DNA from: Chitinophagales bacterium
GTDB lineage: Bacteria; Bacteroidota; Bacteroidia; Chitinophagales; Chitinophagaceae
Direction: 5' to 3'
Length of the DNA: 64,000 bases
NCBI GenBank assembly: GCA_015655015.1
Contig: JAATFV010000247.1
Location: 36,333-100,332 of the forward strand
This document shows, piece by piece, positions 9,402 through 18,124 of the stretch. The first letter of the stretch is position 1, and the number at the start of each line of letters is the position of its first letter. The notes below the pieces were generated by a model. That model was not told the DNA's origin, did no database searches, and was given only the letters and a program-made list of their open reading frames with translations. A program made the translations under genes and the position numbers.

Positions 9402-10437
9402 ATAATCCCAAAAAGCCTTTTTTATCAACGGTAACATGCATGTAAAGAATACAATTCGTTGCATCTTTGACCGTGGATACAGTGACCTTCTTCAGTTTCT
9501 TCTTCTTATATTCTTTCAGCGATTCACACATCGCGCTGAAGGTGGTTTTCTCACCGTTATAGGTCACGCTCATGGTCAGATTATTGCACAAGAAGGACGA
9601 GAAGTCAGCAGCAGCCTTATTTCCGGCTATCACATCTTTTATCATCGTTTCCAATTGCTGATCGGTCACCGTGGGGGCCTTCGGCTTTTCCTCGGGCTTT
9701 TTTTCTTCGGGAACGGTAGGGTTCGTCAGAGGGGCCACGGTCGGGTTCGCAGGTAATACGATAACGTTGGGCCTGGGCTTAGGCGTCTCATGTCTTACGG
9801 CTGCATCCCTGGCTGCATTCTTCTGGGCCTGCGGGTCGATGACATATATCAACCGGCCGACTACGAGATCAGCCTTGCCATTTACTTTAAGCAGTATTTT
9901 TTTAGGGCCTGCCGTGGTGTAGGTATGCAATGCTTTCCTGGTTTTGGCGTCTACGGTATTGCCATCTTCAAAATACCACTCCCAGCTGGTAGAGTTAAGA
10001 GAGAGATCTTCATAGCTGACCGGCTGGTTTACATAAGCTGTATCCGGGCCGTCAAATAACTGCAAACTATTATTGGCTATCACTGCCGCTTCAGTTATGA
10101 CCACATTTTGCACTTCGGTACATTCCCCGTTCACCGTGACGGTGACGGTATATTTTCCGGCATTTTTATAAATATGCGTGGTAGAAGGATTTTGTTCCTC
10201 TGTCCCGTTATTATCCCCGAAATTCCAGGCAAACGTCGTACCTCCCTTAGTGACTGCTTTGAAAGTAATCACATTGCCTTCTACAAAGGCATTTGCATTG
10301 ACCTGAATATTTATAGGCGAGCAGGGATGAGAAGTTGCATAACGAAACGCCAGCGTTACCAGCGCAACAATGCAAAGTATGCCCATGGTAATATATACCT
10401 GCTCATCCACCCGGAAAGTAGAGGATGATCTTTTCAT
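9400..10437 (-). CDS. Membrane-anchored double PKD-domain protein at the head of the T6SS genes
   Basis: The 345-residue protein has one N-terminal membrane helix (about 14-34). Two PKD beta-sandwich domains follow (about 40-115 with TFAWNFGDNNG, and about 122-205 with WEWYFEDGNTVD), then a Pro/Glu/Lys-rich linker (215-262 with NPTVAPLTNPTV) and a C-terminal domain of about 80 residues. The layout predicts an inner-membrane protein with a periplasmic stalk. The Bacteroidota T6SS lacks the proteobacterial TssJLM complex and uses its own set (TssN, O, P, Q, R); this protein may be one of those envelope parts, but I cannot assign which. It is the first gene of the leftward T6SS run visible here, with clpV following. 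Confidence 0.75.
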   Translation of the reverse strand: MKRSSSTFRVDEQVYITMGILCIVALVTLAFRYATSHPCSPINIQVNANAFVEGNVITFKAVTKGGTTFAWNFGDNNGTEEQNPSTTHIYKNAGKYTVTVTVNGECTEVQNVVITEAAVIANNSLQLFDGPDTAYVNQPVSYEDLSLNSTSWEWYFEDGNTVDAKTRKALHTYTTAGPKKILLKVNGKADLVVGRLIYVIDPQAQKNAARDAAVRHETPKPRPNVIVLPANPTVAPLTNPTVPEEKKPEEKPKAPTVTDQQLETMIKDVIAGNKAAADFSSFLCNNLTMSVTYNGEKTTFSAMCESLKEYKKKKLKKVTVSTVKDATNCILYMHVTVDKKGFLGL

Positions 10438-10742
10438 GATACTAAATTGGTACTATAAAATGACTCATAGAGTCGGATGCAACTAATCCTTGTTAACAGA
10501 GCCCGGGCCGGATACGACTAATTGTGATAAAGGTTTGACTATAAAATTCTTAATGAGGGTCAGCGCTATAAGTCCGACAAGATAATAATTAAAATGAGAA
10601 TATGAAAAAGTATAAATACGTTTTCCGGAAAAATAATACTATCTTAAAGCAGTCTTTGTAAGTTACATATCCGGATAACTTCCAAAGACTGAATGGTTTA
10701 CATCCTCTGTTCCCGGTATGGATCCGGCAAAACTCAATTCAT
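10438..10742. other. Divergent intergenic region between T6SS and NlpC/P60 genes
   Basis: These 305 nt separate two divergently transcribed genes and contain no coding frame I can support. The stretch is AT-rich in its middle part (10580-10650) and should hold the promoters of both genes, but I could not find a full TTTG/TAnnTTTG pair on either strand. The main structured element is the long inverted repeat at 10650-10691. Confidence 0.6.
10650..10691. repeat. Inverted repeat, 16-nt arms
   Basis: The arms at 10650-10665 (CAGTCTTTGTAAGTTA) and 10676-10691 are reverse complements at 15 of 16 positions, with a 10-nt spacer. It ends 51 nt before the NlpC/P60 start codon. No T-run follows on either strand, so a simple terminator is unlikely; it may be a regulator-binding site or a 5' leader hairpin. 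Confidence 0.8.
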
Positions 10743-11366
10743 ATGGACTGCTATAAATTCATCCTTTCGGGCAGCCTGTCCCTTCTCTTGCTTTCCTGTA
10801 GCTCTACCCGGAAAGCACCACGTCCGGACAATGATATAGTCATTGAATCCAGTCCTTCCAAATCCCCTCCTTTTCCTACGGCTTCTGCTGTCCGATACGA
10901 TTCCCTTCAATTGAAATATGCCAGGTATCTTAATACTCCTCCCGCGCAAATACAAAACATACGCCTCTACCAATTCATCGATCAATGGCTGTATACGCCC
11001 TATAAATGGGGAGGCGACAATGAAAAGGGCATTGATTGTTCGGCCTTCATGCAAAAATTGCTGGCCCAGGTGTATAAGATCGAGATCCCCCGCACTTCTG
11101 TTCAGCAGTTTTTTACCGAATGGATAGACCGCTTCGGTTCAACTAAATATCTGTCGGAAGGTGATCTGGTTTTTTTCAGGACGATGGATGACAAGATCAT
11201 TTCCCATGTTGGATTGTACCTTAATAACAGAATGTTCGTAAATTCTTCTTCTTCAAAAGGGGTGAGCATTGCCTGCCTGGACGATCCTTACTGGAAAAGA
11301 TGTTTTGTGGGAGCGGGCAGGGTCAAATTGGCAAAGCTGCCGCCTTCTAAAAAGGGCACCCCCTAG
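10743..11366 (+). CDS. NlpC/P60 family lipoprotein, probable peptidoglycan endopeptidase
   Basis: The 207-residue protein has a lipoprotein signal ending at Cys19 (LLLLSC), a Pro/Ser-rich linker, and an NlpC/P60 domain over about 75-195. The catalytic Cys99 sits in GIDCSAF and the His155 in ISHVGLYL. The third polar residue, often His, appears to be Asn167 (MFVNSSSSKGV). Enzymes of this family cut the D-Glu to diamino-acid bond in peptide stems during wall growth. It points away from the T6SS genes and converges on murB, ending 12 nt from the murB stop codon, where a C-rich/G-rich potential hairpin lies. A housekeeping wall-remodelling role is most likely. Confidence 0.88.
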   Translation: MDCYKFILSGSLSLLLLSCSSTRKAPRPDNDIVIESSPSKSPPFPTASAVRYDSLQLKYARYLNTPPAQIQNIRLYQFIDQWLYTPYKWGGDNEKGIDCSAFMQKLLAQVYKIEIPRTSVQQFFTEWIDRFGSTKYLSEGDLVFFRTMDDKIISHVGLYLNNRMFVNSSSSKGVSIACLDDPYWKRCFVGAGRVKLAKLPPSKKGTP

Positions 11367-11378
11367 AATGATGTCCCC

Positions 11379-12554
11379 CTAGCCGCCTAAAGGGGGCACA
11401 ATATTTACTTCCCGCTCCAGTGTCACTCCGAATTTTGCCTGTACACTCTGCAGGATTTCTTCGCTGAGATCGTAGATCTCTTTTCCGGAGGCCTGTCCAT
11501 AATTGACCAGGACCAGGGCCTGAAGGGCATGGCATCCCGCATCGCCTCTTCGATACCCTTTCCATCCGCATTGTTCGATAAGCCAGCCGGCTGCAAGCTT
11601 TACCCCGGCCATAGGGAAACCGCTATTCTTTCCGGTAGTTGTTCCCGGGTGTTCTTCGTTCTTTGCCCCGGAGGAATATTCCGGTACAATGTCCGCCGAC
11701 GGATAACCCGGGATATCCGGAAATAAGGCCTTCAGCGCCTCAAAACGGTCAGCAGCGACAGTGGGATTTTTGAAGAAGCTGCCTGCATTGCCGATCTGCC
11801 GGGGGTCCGGCAATTTGGAAGACCGGATATGGATCACAGCCTGTGAGATAGCTTGTATACTCAGCTCATGGACGCCCATCTTATCCAGCTCCTGTCGGAT
11901 GGCGCCATACCCGGTACGGAATTTCGGAATTTTATTCAGCCGGAAAGTGACGTCCAGGATGATGAAACGGTCTTTGTATTTCTTTTTGAAGACACTTTCC
12001 CGATAGCCGAACTCACAGTCATTCAGGCTAAAGGCAAACACTTTTCCTTCCTGCAGATCCCAGGCTTCCAGCTCATAGAACACTTCTTTGATCTCTACGC
12101 CATAGGCCCCGATATTCTGCATGGGAGCGGCTCCTACGCTGCCGGGGATGAGGGATAGGTTTTCGACGCCGGCCCAGTTACGCTGCAGGCAATATTGGAC
12201 AAATCCATGCCAGCTCTCCCCTGCCCCGGCCCGCACGTATACATATTTCTCATCTTCCCGGATCAATTCTATTCCTTTGATCCCGTTCTTCAGAACCAGT
12301 CCATCGAAGTTCTTTGTCAAAAGGAGGTTGCTGCCGCCGCCGAGGATGAGCAGGGACGGATTGGCTCCCGGTTTTGTCGGTCTGGTTTCGGACTTTTGGC
12401 CCGATCCCGCCGGCCCGGAAGGAATTTTTATGGTTCCTCCTGAATAGGAGGACAGGAGCTCTTCCAACTCTTCTCTTGTTTCAAAGGAAGAGAACCACCT
12501 GGCGGCCACATTTATTCCAAAGGTGTTGTAAGCTTTTAACGAAGTATTTTCCAT
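11379..12554 (-). CDS. murB: UDP-N-acetylenolpyruvoylglucosamine reductase MurB
   Basis: MurB reduces UDP-GlcNAc-enolpyruvate to UDP-MurNAc in the cytoplasm, an early peptidoglycan step, using FAD and NADPH. The start SLKAYNTFGI, the FAD-binding ILGGGSNLLLT, and IPGSVGAAPMQNIGAYGVEI are clear; the layout is the E. coli-like (type I) form. I chose the second ATG (12554) because a -7 promoter box lies at 12571-12578, only 5 nt from the first ATG at 12566, and because family members start just before this point. Two unusual low-complexity stretches interrupt the fold: about residues 42-66 (rich in Gly/Pro/Ser/Lys) and one near the C-terminus (about 295-315). Confidence 0.93.
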   Translation of the reverse strand: MENTSLKAYNTFGINVAARWFSSFETREELEELLSSYSGGTIKIPSGPAGSGQKSETRPTKPGANPSLLILGGGSNLLLTKNFDGLVLKNGIKGIELIREDEKYVYVRAGAGESWHGFVQYCLQRNWAGVENLSLIPGSVGAAPMQNIGAYGVEIKEVFYELEAWDLQEGKVFAFSLNDCEFGYRESVFKKKYKDRFIILDVTFRLNKIPKFRTGYGAIRQELDKMGVHELSIQAISQAVIHIRSSKLPDPRQIGNAGSFFKNPTVAADRFEALKALFPDIPGYPSADIVPEYSSGAKNEEHPGTTTGKNSGFPMAGVKLAAGWLIEQCGWKGYRRGDAGCHALQALVLVNYGQASGKEIYDLSEEILQSVQAKFGVTLEREVNIVPPLGG

Positions 12555-12570
12555 GAGCTTTCCCATGTCT

Positions 12571-12578
12571 CAAAAATA
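12571..12578 (-). promoter_or_regulatory. Bacteroidota -7 box for murB
   Basis: On the minus strand this reads TATTTTTG, matching TAnnTTTG. A start about 7 nt downstream would fall inside the first possible murB codon, so it favours the ATG at 12554. I did not find a good -33 box. Confidence 0.45.
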
Positions 12579-12598
12579 GGCTACTTTTCAATAAAAAA

Positions 12599-13282
12599 AT
12601 GTCCGGGAACACCGCCATCGTCATAGGAGCTACAGGGCAGGTAGGCCGCCTGCTGGTCACCCATTTGCTGCAAGACCCTTATTATGAAAAAGTGCGGGTC
12701 CTGGTAAGAAGGTCCTATGACCAACTGGACCCCAAACTGGAAAGTAAACTGGTAGATTTCAACGATCTTCCTTCCCTGAAGGCCGCCCTGGGAAATGGCC
12801 AGACTCTTTTCTGCTGTATTGGCACCACCATGAAGCAGGTAAAAGGCAACAAGGTTTTGTATCGCGAAATAGACCTGGATATTCCGGTGAATTCCGGCCG
12901 GTTAGGATATGAGAATGGTATCCGCCAGTTTGTGCTGGTATCTGCTGTTGGGGCCGATCCCCGGTCCAGGACTTTCTATCTTCGATTGAAAGGGGAAGTG
13001 GAAAAAAAGCTGGAAGCTATTTCTTTCGAGCGCTTATATATTATGCGGCCTTCCTTGTTATTAGGCCAGCGGGAAGCCTCCAGGCCCGTGGAGAGCCTTG
13101 CCAGGATATTGATGCCTCCCCTATCCTCGCTGCTTAGAGGTAAGTGGGCGAAATACAGACCTATCTCTTCCTCCGAGGTGGCCCAGGCGATGATCGCTGC
13201 GGCCAAACAAGGTGAAAAAGGGGTCCATATCTGTGAGTATCCGCAAATGCAGGAGCTTATATCGCATCTACATCCGGGATGA
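12599..13282 (+). CDS. NAD(P)-binding Rossmann protein, TIP30/HTATIP2-like
   Basis: The 227-residue protein starts with a Rossmann glycine motif (VIGATGQVGRLL) and resembles short atypical SDR/NmrA proteins of the TIP30 type. The segment QFVLVSAVGADPRSRTFYLR matches the family core and the Y-x-x-x-K-like catalytic stretch (FYLRLKGEVEK). The substrate cannot be read from sequence. It is transcribed divergently from murB with only 32 nt between them and overlaps the 3' end of priA by 26 nt (tail to tail), so the locus is tightly packed. Confidence 0.8.
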   Translation: MSGNTAIVIGATGQVGRLLVTHLLQDPYYEKVRVLVRRSYDQLDPKLESKLVDFNDLPSLKAALGNGQTLFCCIGTTMKQVKGNKVLYREIDLDIPVNSGRLGYENGIRQFVLVSAVGADPRSRTFYLRLKGEVEKKLEAISFERLYIMRPSLLLGQREASRPVESLARILMPPLSSLLRGKWAKYRPISSSEVAQAMIAAAKQGEKGVHICEYPQMQELISHLHPG

Positions 13283-15941
13283 TCACCACGCTGCGAAACT
13301 TTTTATCGTTGTGAAGGATCGCTGTCTGCTGCTGGATAACATGTTTGGCAAAGTTGATGGTGTGACCATCCTTTGGCAGCTTGAGCATCAACTCCATCAG
13401 GAACTGGTTGCGCACCCGGCCTACTGACGGTTCGGCGGGACCGATCAGGTATTTTCCAAAATCCTGTTTGAGATTATTCGCGAAAAAATTAGCGGCGGAA
13501 TGCACGACTTCCTTATCCCTGTGCCGGAAAGTTACCATGATGACCCTTGAATACGGGGGATAGAAGAATTGTTGCCTTGCCGCTATTTCATGTTGGAAAA
13601 AGATCTTGTAATCATGCGTTTTTAAATAAGACAATACCGGGTGCGCCGTATTGGCTACCTGGATCAGCACTCTCCCCTCCCCATCCTTGCGGCCGGCGCG
13701 GCCGCTCACCTGTTCCATCAGCTGGAAGGCCCTTTCATTGACCCGAAAATCGGCAAAGCTCAAAATGCTGTCTGCATCGAGAATGCCTACCAGGTTGACA
13801 TGCATGAAGTCCAGTCCTTTTACCACCATCTGGGTACCCACCAGGATATCTATGCGCTGCTGCTCGAATTGCTGGATCAGGCTGTCATGGGCTGTCTTGC
13901 CCCGGACACTGTCGATATCCATACGGGCGATCCGGGCTTTGGGAAAGGTCTCTTCCAGGTGTTCCTCTATTCGTTCCGTCCCGAAATTCCGCTGGACAAA
14001 ACGATGGTTGCCGCAGGCGGCGCAGGTATTTAATGGCGGGTATACGGTGCCGCAATAATGACAATGCAGCTTGTTGGTCAGCTTATGAAAGTTGAGGGAT
14101 ACATCACAGTTCCTGCATTGGGGGATCCAGCCGCAAACCTCGCAGACCTGGTAAGGGGAATATCCCCGGCGGTTCTGGAAGAGGATGACCTGCTTGCCGG
14201 CGGCCAGAGAATGTTCGATGGCTTCGCGGAGCTGGGGGCTGAGAATGATCTTACCGTTGTCCCGGTTGGAGGATGCCGTACTATCGGCGTCTCCCCGATT
14301 ACCCGGGTCTGAGCTGCCGGGTCCTTTTCGGGAGCCGTCGGGTTGAGCGCTGTCAGGGAGACCTCCGTAAATGGGCTCTCCCGGCCGGGGAGCGTTCGGA
14401 TCGATCGTATTGGGGAAAGGGTTGTCAGGATACCGGGTATTGCTGTTTTTACGGGCATCCTTAGCGTCCTTCCAGGCTTGACGCTGAGCAGATTGACGAA
14501 GGATCTTCGTATCGATGATCGAGATCTCCGGCATTTGCACCTGTCCAAACCGTTCGCTCAGCTCTACCAGGCCATATTTACCCGAGGAAGCGTTGTAGTA
14601 GGTCTCCACCGAGGGGGTGGCGCTGCCCAGCAACACTTTCGCCTGGAAAAGAGAGGCATAATAAATGGCTGCATCCCGGGCATGATAACGGGGAGCCGGC
14701 TCCTGTTGTTTGTAGGACGGATCATGTTCTTCATCGGCCACGATCAGTCCCAGGTCCTCAAATGGCAGGAACAGGGCGGACCGGGCGCCCAGGATGATCT
14801 TCAGCTCCCCGGTGCGGATCTTGTTCCAGATCTCCAGCCTTTCATTCTGGCTGAACTTGCTATGATAGATGCCGATATATCCTCCAAAATGTTTTTGCAG
14901 GCGACGGATGATCTGCGAGGTGAGCGCAATCTCCGGCAGCAGGTAAAGGACCTGCCGGCCCTGGCGGATCATTCTATCCATCTGCCGGATATAGACTTCG
15001 GTCTTTCCGCTGGAAGTGACGCCATGCAGAAGACAGACGTTCTTATCCTGGAAAACCTGGCCGATCTCTTCAAAAGCCTTCTGCTGGGCAGCGCTCAGCT
15101 CGAAGTCGATCGTAATATCCCGGGGCAGGTATTTCAGCCGGTCCACGCTGCGCCGTTCTATCCAGAGGATATTCTTTTCGACCAATCCTTTTAGCTGGGC
15201 ATCCGAGGCGCCGGCTTTTTTCAGCAGGTCGGGTTTGGTGACCTCGCCCTGGGTGCGGGAAAGGTGCAGGTAGGCCAGCAGCAGCTCCAGCTGTTTGGGG
15301 GCCCGGGGGCCGGAAGGTTGTTGATCCCATTCATTGAGCAGCTTTGCCAGCTTATCTTCATTGCTGTATTCGGAATTTAGCTGGATATAACTCTCTTTTT
15401 TGGCAGAATAAGTCTCTTTCAGAGCCTCCCAGACAAAACAAACCTTCTTTTCGATCAGTCTTTTAATAACGGGATAAACATGCGAAGAGTCCAGTATCTG
15501 CTGAACTTCCGTCAGCTTCAGCTCTTTTTTGATGGTGAGCGCCTCCGCTACCAGGTATTCGTCGTGATCGAGATGGGAAAAATCATCCCCCCGCTCTTCA
15601 TTAAAAACGAGGATGGTTTCGCTGCTGAGCTTGAAGTGGGCAGGCAGGGCGGCTGCCATGACCTCTCCTTCGCTGCAGAGGTAATATCCGGCGATCCACT
15701 CCCATAATTGCAGCTGGGCGGGATGCAGGATGGGCTCTACGTCGAGCAGGTTCCCGATCGCCTTGGGCTCGAATGCGGGCGGCTTGTCCAGGTGTAGCCG
15801 TTTGACGATGCCGGCATATTTCTTATTTCTTAGTTCCACTTCCACCCGGCAGCCTTCGCGGATCTGTAAACGCCATTGTTCCGGTACGGACCAGGTGTAG
15901 TTCTTCGGCAGCGCTAAGGGTATGATGACTTCGGCGTACAT
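13257..15941 (-). CDS. priA: Primosomal replication restart helicase PriA
   Basis: PriA (894 residues) recognises stalled forks and reloads the replicative helicase. It shows an N-terminal DNA-binding region, Walker A HGVTSSGKTEVY, Walker B IVADEEHDPSYK, a zinc region with paired cysteines (CEVCGWIPQCRNCD and CHYCGTVYPPLNTCAACG) and the helicase motif QVSGRAGR. The family is usually 730-830 residues. The extra length is mostly an insert at about residues 494-567, just before the strand KIILSPQLREAIEHSL; it is rich in Pro, Gly, Asp, Ser and Asn with no likely fold. It overlaps the neighbouring gene's 3' end by 26 nt. Confidence 0.95.
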   Translation of the reverse strand: MYAEVIIPLALPKNYTWSVPEQWRLQIREGCRVEVELRNKKYAGIVKRLHLDKPPAFEPKAIGNLLDVEPILHPAQLQLWEWIAGYYLCSEGEVMAAALPAHFKLSSETILVFNEERGDDFSHLDHDEYLVAEALTIKKELKLTEVQQILDSSHVYPVIKRLIEKKVCFVWEALKETYSAKKESYIQLNSEYSNEDKLAKLLNEWDQQPSGPRAPKQLELLLAYLHLSRTQGEVTKPDLLKKAGASDAQLKGLVEKNILWIERRSVDRLKYLPRDITIDFELSAAQQKAFEEIGQVFQDKNVCLLHGVTSSGKTEVYIRQMDRMIRQGRQVLYLLPEIALTSQIIRRLQKHFGGYIGIYHSKFSQNERLEIWNKIRTGELKIILGARSALFLPFEDLGLIVADEEHDPSYKQQEPAPRYHARDAAIYYASLFQAKVLLGSATPSVETYYNASSGKYGLVELSERFGQVQMPEISIIDTKILRQSAQRQAWKDAKDARKNSNTRYPDNPFPNTIDPNAPRPGEPIYGGLPDSAQPDGSRKGPGSSDPGNRGDADSTASSNRDNGKIILSPQLREAIEHSLAAGKQVILFQNRRGYSPYQVCEVCGWIPQCRNCDVSLNFHKLTNKLHCHYCGTVYPPLNTCAACGNHRFVQRNFGTERIEEHLEETFPKARIARMDIDSVRGKTAHDSLIQQFEQQRIDILVGTQMVVKGLDFMHVNLVGILDADSILSFADFRVNERAFQLMEQVSGRAGRKDGEGRVLIQVANTAHPVLSYLKTHDYKIFFQHEIAARQQFFYPPYSRVIMVTFRHRDKEVVHSAANFFANNLKQDFGKYLIGPAEPSVGRVRNQFLMELMLKLPKDGHTINFAKHVIQQQTAILHNDKKFRSVVIIPDVDAI

Positions 15942-15948
15942 GAATCGG

Positions 15949-15956
15949 CAAATTTA
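15949..15956 (-). promoter_or_regulatory. Possible -7 box for priA
   Basis: The minus strand reads TAAATTTG, a match to TAnnTTTG, starting 8 nt before the priA ATG. Transcription would begin almost at the start codon, giving a nearly leaderless message. No convincing -33 box is seen. Confidence 0.35.
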
Positions 15957-16013
15957 CGCAAATCATCCATCAGAAAGGAAAACCTTTTCAGCAATTCCAT
16001 TGTTAGCGATCAC

Positions 16014-17456
16014 ATGAGAATACTGATCGCGGGGGCCAACGGGTACATAGGAAGAAGACTACTATCCTCTCTGAAAGAATCCGGTCATGAGCTGATCTGC
16101 TGCGTACGGGACAAATGGCGCTTCGAACAGGAGAAAGGGAATGAACGGATCAAAGTCCTGGAAGTCAATTTCCTGGATCCTTCGCACGGAGACGCCTTCC
16201 CGGAGGAAATAGATGCGGCGTATTTTCTCATTCATTCCATGCGCGAAGGTGAGGCGTTCCAGGAAATGGAAAAGACGGTCGCAAAAGAGTTTACGCGGCG
16301 TCTGTCGGAAACCAGCTGCCGCCAGGTCATATATTTGAGTGGCATCGTCAATGAGGCGATATTATCCCAACATTTGGCTTCCCGGCTGGCAACGGAAAAG
16401 ATCCTTCAGTCCGGACCTATCCCCGTGACGGTCCTTCGGGCCGGTATCGTAGTGGGGTCGGGAAGCTCCTCCTTCGAAATCATCCGTGACATCGTGGAGA
16501 AGCTTCCGTTCATGATCACCCCATCCTGGGTAAGAACGAAATGCCAGCCAATCGCTATCCGCAACGTCATCGAATTTCTTACAGGAGTGCTGCTGAATGA
16601 AGCGTATTTTAACCATGACTATGACATCGGCGGTCCGGAGATTCTTACTTATAAACAGATGCTGCTGGACTTTGCCGCGGTCCGGCAACTTAAGCGATTG
16701 ATCATCACCGTGCCTGTGATGACCCCTCGCCTATCCAGCTATTGGCTGTACTTTGTCACTTCCACTTCTTACACCCTGGCCAAAAATTTAGTGGACAGCA
16801 TGAAGGTAAATGTCGTTTGCCGGCCCAACCACCTGGCAGACGATTTGAAAATAAATTTATTGTCATACCGGGAATCGGTGAAGCTGGCATTTCAAAAAAT
16901 AGACCAAAATGAGGTGGTCAGCAGCTGGAAGGACGCCTTTAGCGCATCCAATACGGATCCGGCTATCGCAGCACATGCGGAAGTTCCCAATTTCGGCTGT
17001 TTTAAAGATAGTAAGACAAAAGAACTGCAGGATGACGGAGAAAAGGTCTTCGATAATATCTGGCACATCGGCGGGAACAGGGGCTGGTATTATGGAAACG
17101 TGTTGTGGAAATTCAGAGGCCTGCTGGATAAAGCTTTCGGTGGCGTAGGGCTGAACAGAGGCCGGACCAGCCTGGCTACGCTTCATTCAGGCGATACCCT
17201 GGATTTCTGGCGGGTGCTGGTCGCGGACAAAGCAAATAAAAGATTACTGCTCTATGCGGAAATGAAACTTCCCGGTGAAGCCTGGCTCGAATTCAGGGTT
17301 GAAAACAAGGGATCAAAGACAATACTAATGCAAACGGCTACCTTCCGGCCTATAGGAATTTGGGGCCGGGTCTATTGGTATACCATGTTACCCTTCCACT
17401 ATTTCATCTTCAGAGGCATGATCGATAAGCTCGCGAAAACAGATCAGCCGGCTTAA
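16014..17456 (+). CDS. SDR family oxidoreductase with DUF2867 domain
   Basis: The 480-residue protein has an N-terminal Rossmann fold (ILIAGANGYIGRRLL) with the extended SDR-like core through about residue 300, then a C-terminal DUF2867 domain (IWHIGGNRGWYYGN, RPIGIWGRVYWYTMLPFH). The same two-domain architecture is common in Bacteroidota and proteobacteria but has no firmly known substrate. It is divergent from priA (72-nt gap) and stands alone. Confidence 0.85.
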   Translation: MRILIAGANGYIGRRLLSSLKESGHELICCVRDKWRFEQEKGNERIKVLEVNFLDPSHGDAFPEEIDAAYFLIHSMREGEAFQEMEKTVAKEFTRRLSETSCRQVIYLSGIVNEAILSQHLASRLATEKILQSGPIPVTVLRAGIVVGSGSSSFEIIRDIVEKLPFMITPSWVRTKCQPIAIRNVIEFLTGVLLNEAYFNHDYDIGGPEILTYKQMLLDFAAVRQLKRLIITVPVMTPRLSSYWLYFVTSTSYTLAKNLVDSMKVNVVCRPNHLADDLKINLLSYRESVKLAFQKIDQNEVVSSWKDAFSASNTDPAIAAHAEVPNFGCFKDSKTKELQDDGEKVFDNIWHIGGNRGWYYGNVLWKFRGLLDKAFGGVGLNRGRTSLATLHSGDTLDFWRVLVADKANKRLLLYAEMKLPGEAWLEFRVENKGSKTILMQTATFRPIGIWGRVYWYTMLPFHYFIFRGMIDKLAKTDQPA

Positions 17457-17506
17457 CTAAATCACCTCAATTTGTAACTTTTTTTTATTTAATTTACATA
17501 ATAGAA

Positions 17507-17514
17507 TAATTTTG
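17507..17514 (+). promoter_or_regulatory. -7 promoter box before the PUL 1 sigma gene
   Basis: TAATTTTG matches TAnnTTTG and lies 53 nt before the sigma start codon in an AT-rich stretch. A TTTG at 17471-17474 is too far away (32 nt) to be a normal -33 box, so only the -7 element is supported. Confidence 0.45.
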
Positions 17515-17566
17515 ATTGGTGCAAGTCATTTAGTAGCCGGTTTGAATTGAATAAATCGATCGCCAT

Positions 17567-18124
17567 ATGCCTGATAAAGATTATAATCTTTTTTCTGACG
17601 AACTATTGCTTAAATTATTGGTCGAGGATGATAAAAAGGCATATAATGAGATCTACAACCGGTACTGGGAGCAGCTCTTTTTGTATGTAGCCAAAGCAAT
17701 AACGGACCGGGAGGGAGCGAAAGACATTGTACAGGAAATTTTCATTTCACTATGGGTCCGCCGGTTGAACCTGGCAGCCATCAGCTCACTAAAGGCTTAT
17801 TTATTCAGCGCCGGCCGCTACAAGGGACTGAGTTATATCCGGGAGAATATCAGTAAAAAGAAGTATCTGCAATCGATGGCCCTGTATATTGACCTGGCAA
17901 CACACTCCGTCCATGACAAATACACCGCGAAAGAACTAAGTAACCTGATCGATAAGGAAATAGAAAAACTGCCTTCCAAAATGAAGGAGGTATTTATTTT
18001 AAGCAGAAAGGAAGATCATTCCTACAAATGGATTGCTGAAAACCTGATGATCTCCGACAAAACGGTCAAAAAACAGGTCAGCAATGTTCTGAAAAAATTC
18101 AAGCTCCGTTTCGCCGCGAAATAG
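17567..18124 (+). CDS. ECF RNA polymerase sigma factor (FecI-like), PUL 1
   Basis: The 185-residue protein has region 2 (AYNEIYNRYWEQLFLYV, then AKDIVQEIFISLWVRR) and region 4 (LPSKMKEVFILSRKEDHSYK and a helix-turn-helix ending KTVKKQVSNVLKKFK). It is a FecI-type extracytoplasmic function sigma factor. The FecR gene follows 121 nt later and an STN-bearing SusC after that, the classical trans-envelope cascade in which substrate binding by SusC frees the sigma factor to transcribe the PUL. Confidence 0.92.
   Translation: MPDKDYNLFSDELLLKLLVEDDKKAYNEIYNRYWEQLFLYVAKAITDREGAKDIVQEIFISLWVRRLNLAAISSLKAYLFSAGRYKGLSYIRENISKKKYLQSMALYIDLATHSVHDKYTAKELSNLIDKEIEKLPSKMKEVFILSRKEDHSYKWIAENLMISDKTVKKQVSNVLKKFKLRFAAK

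Noticed and set aside
11373..11398. C-rich/G-rich hairpin as a terminator between NlpC/P60 and murB
   Set aside because: The stem is short and bulged, no T-run follows, and it lies inside the murB coding end, so it is only mentioned.
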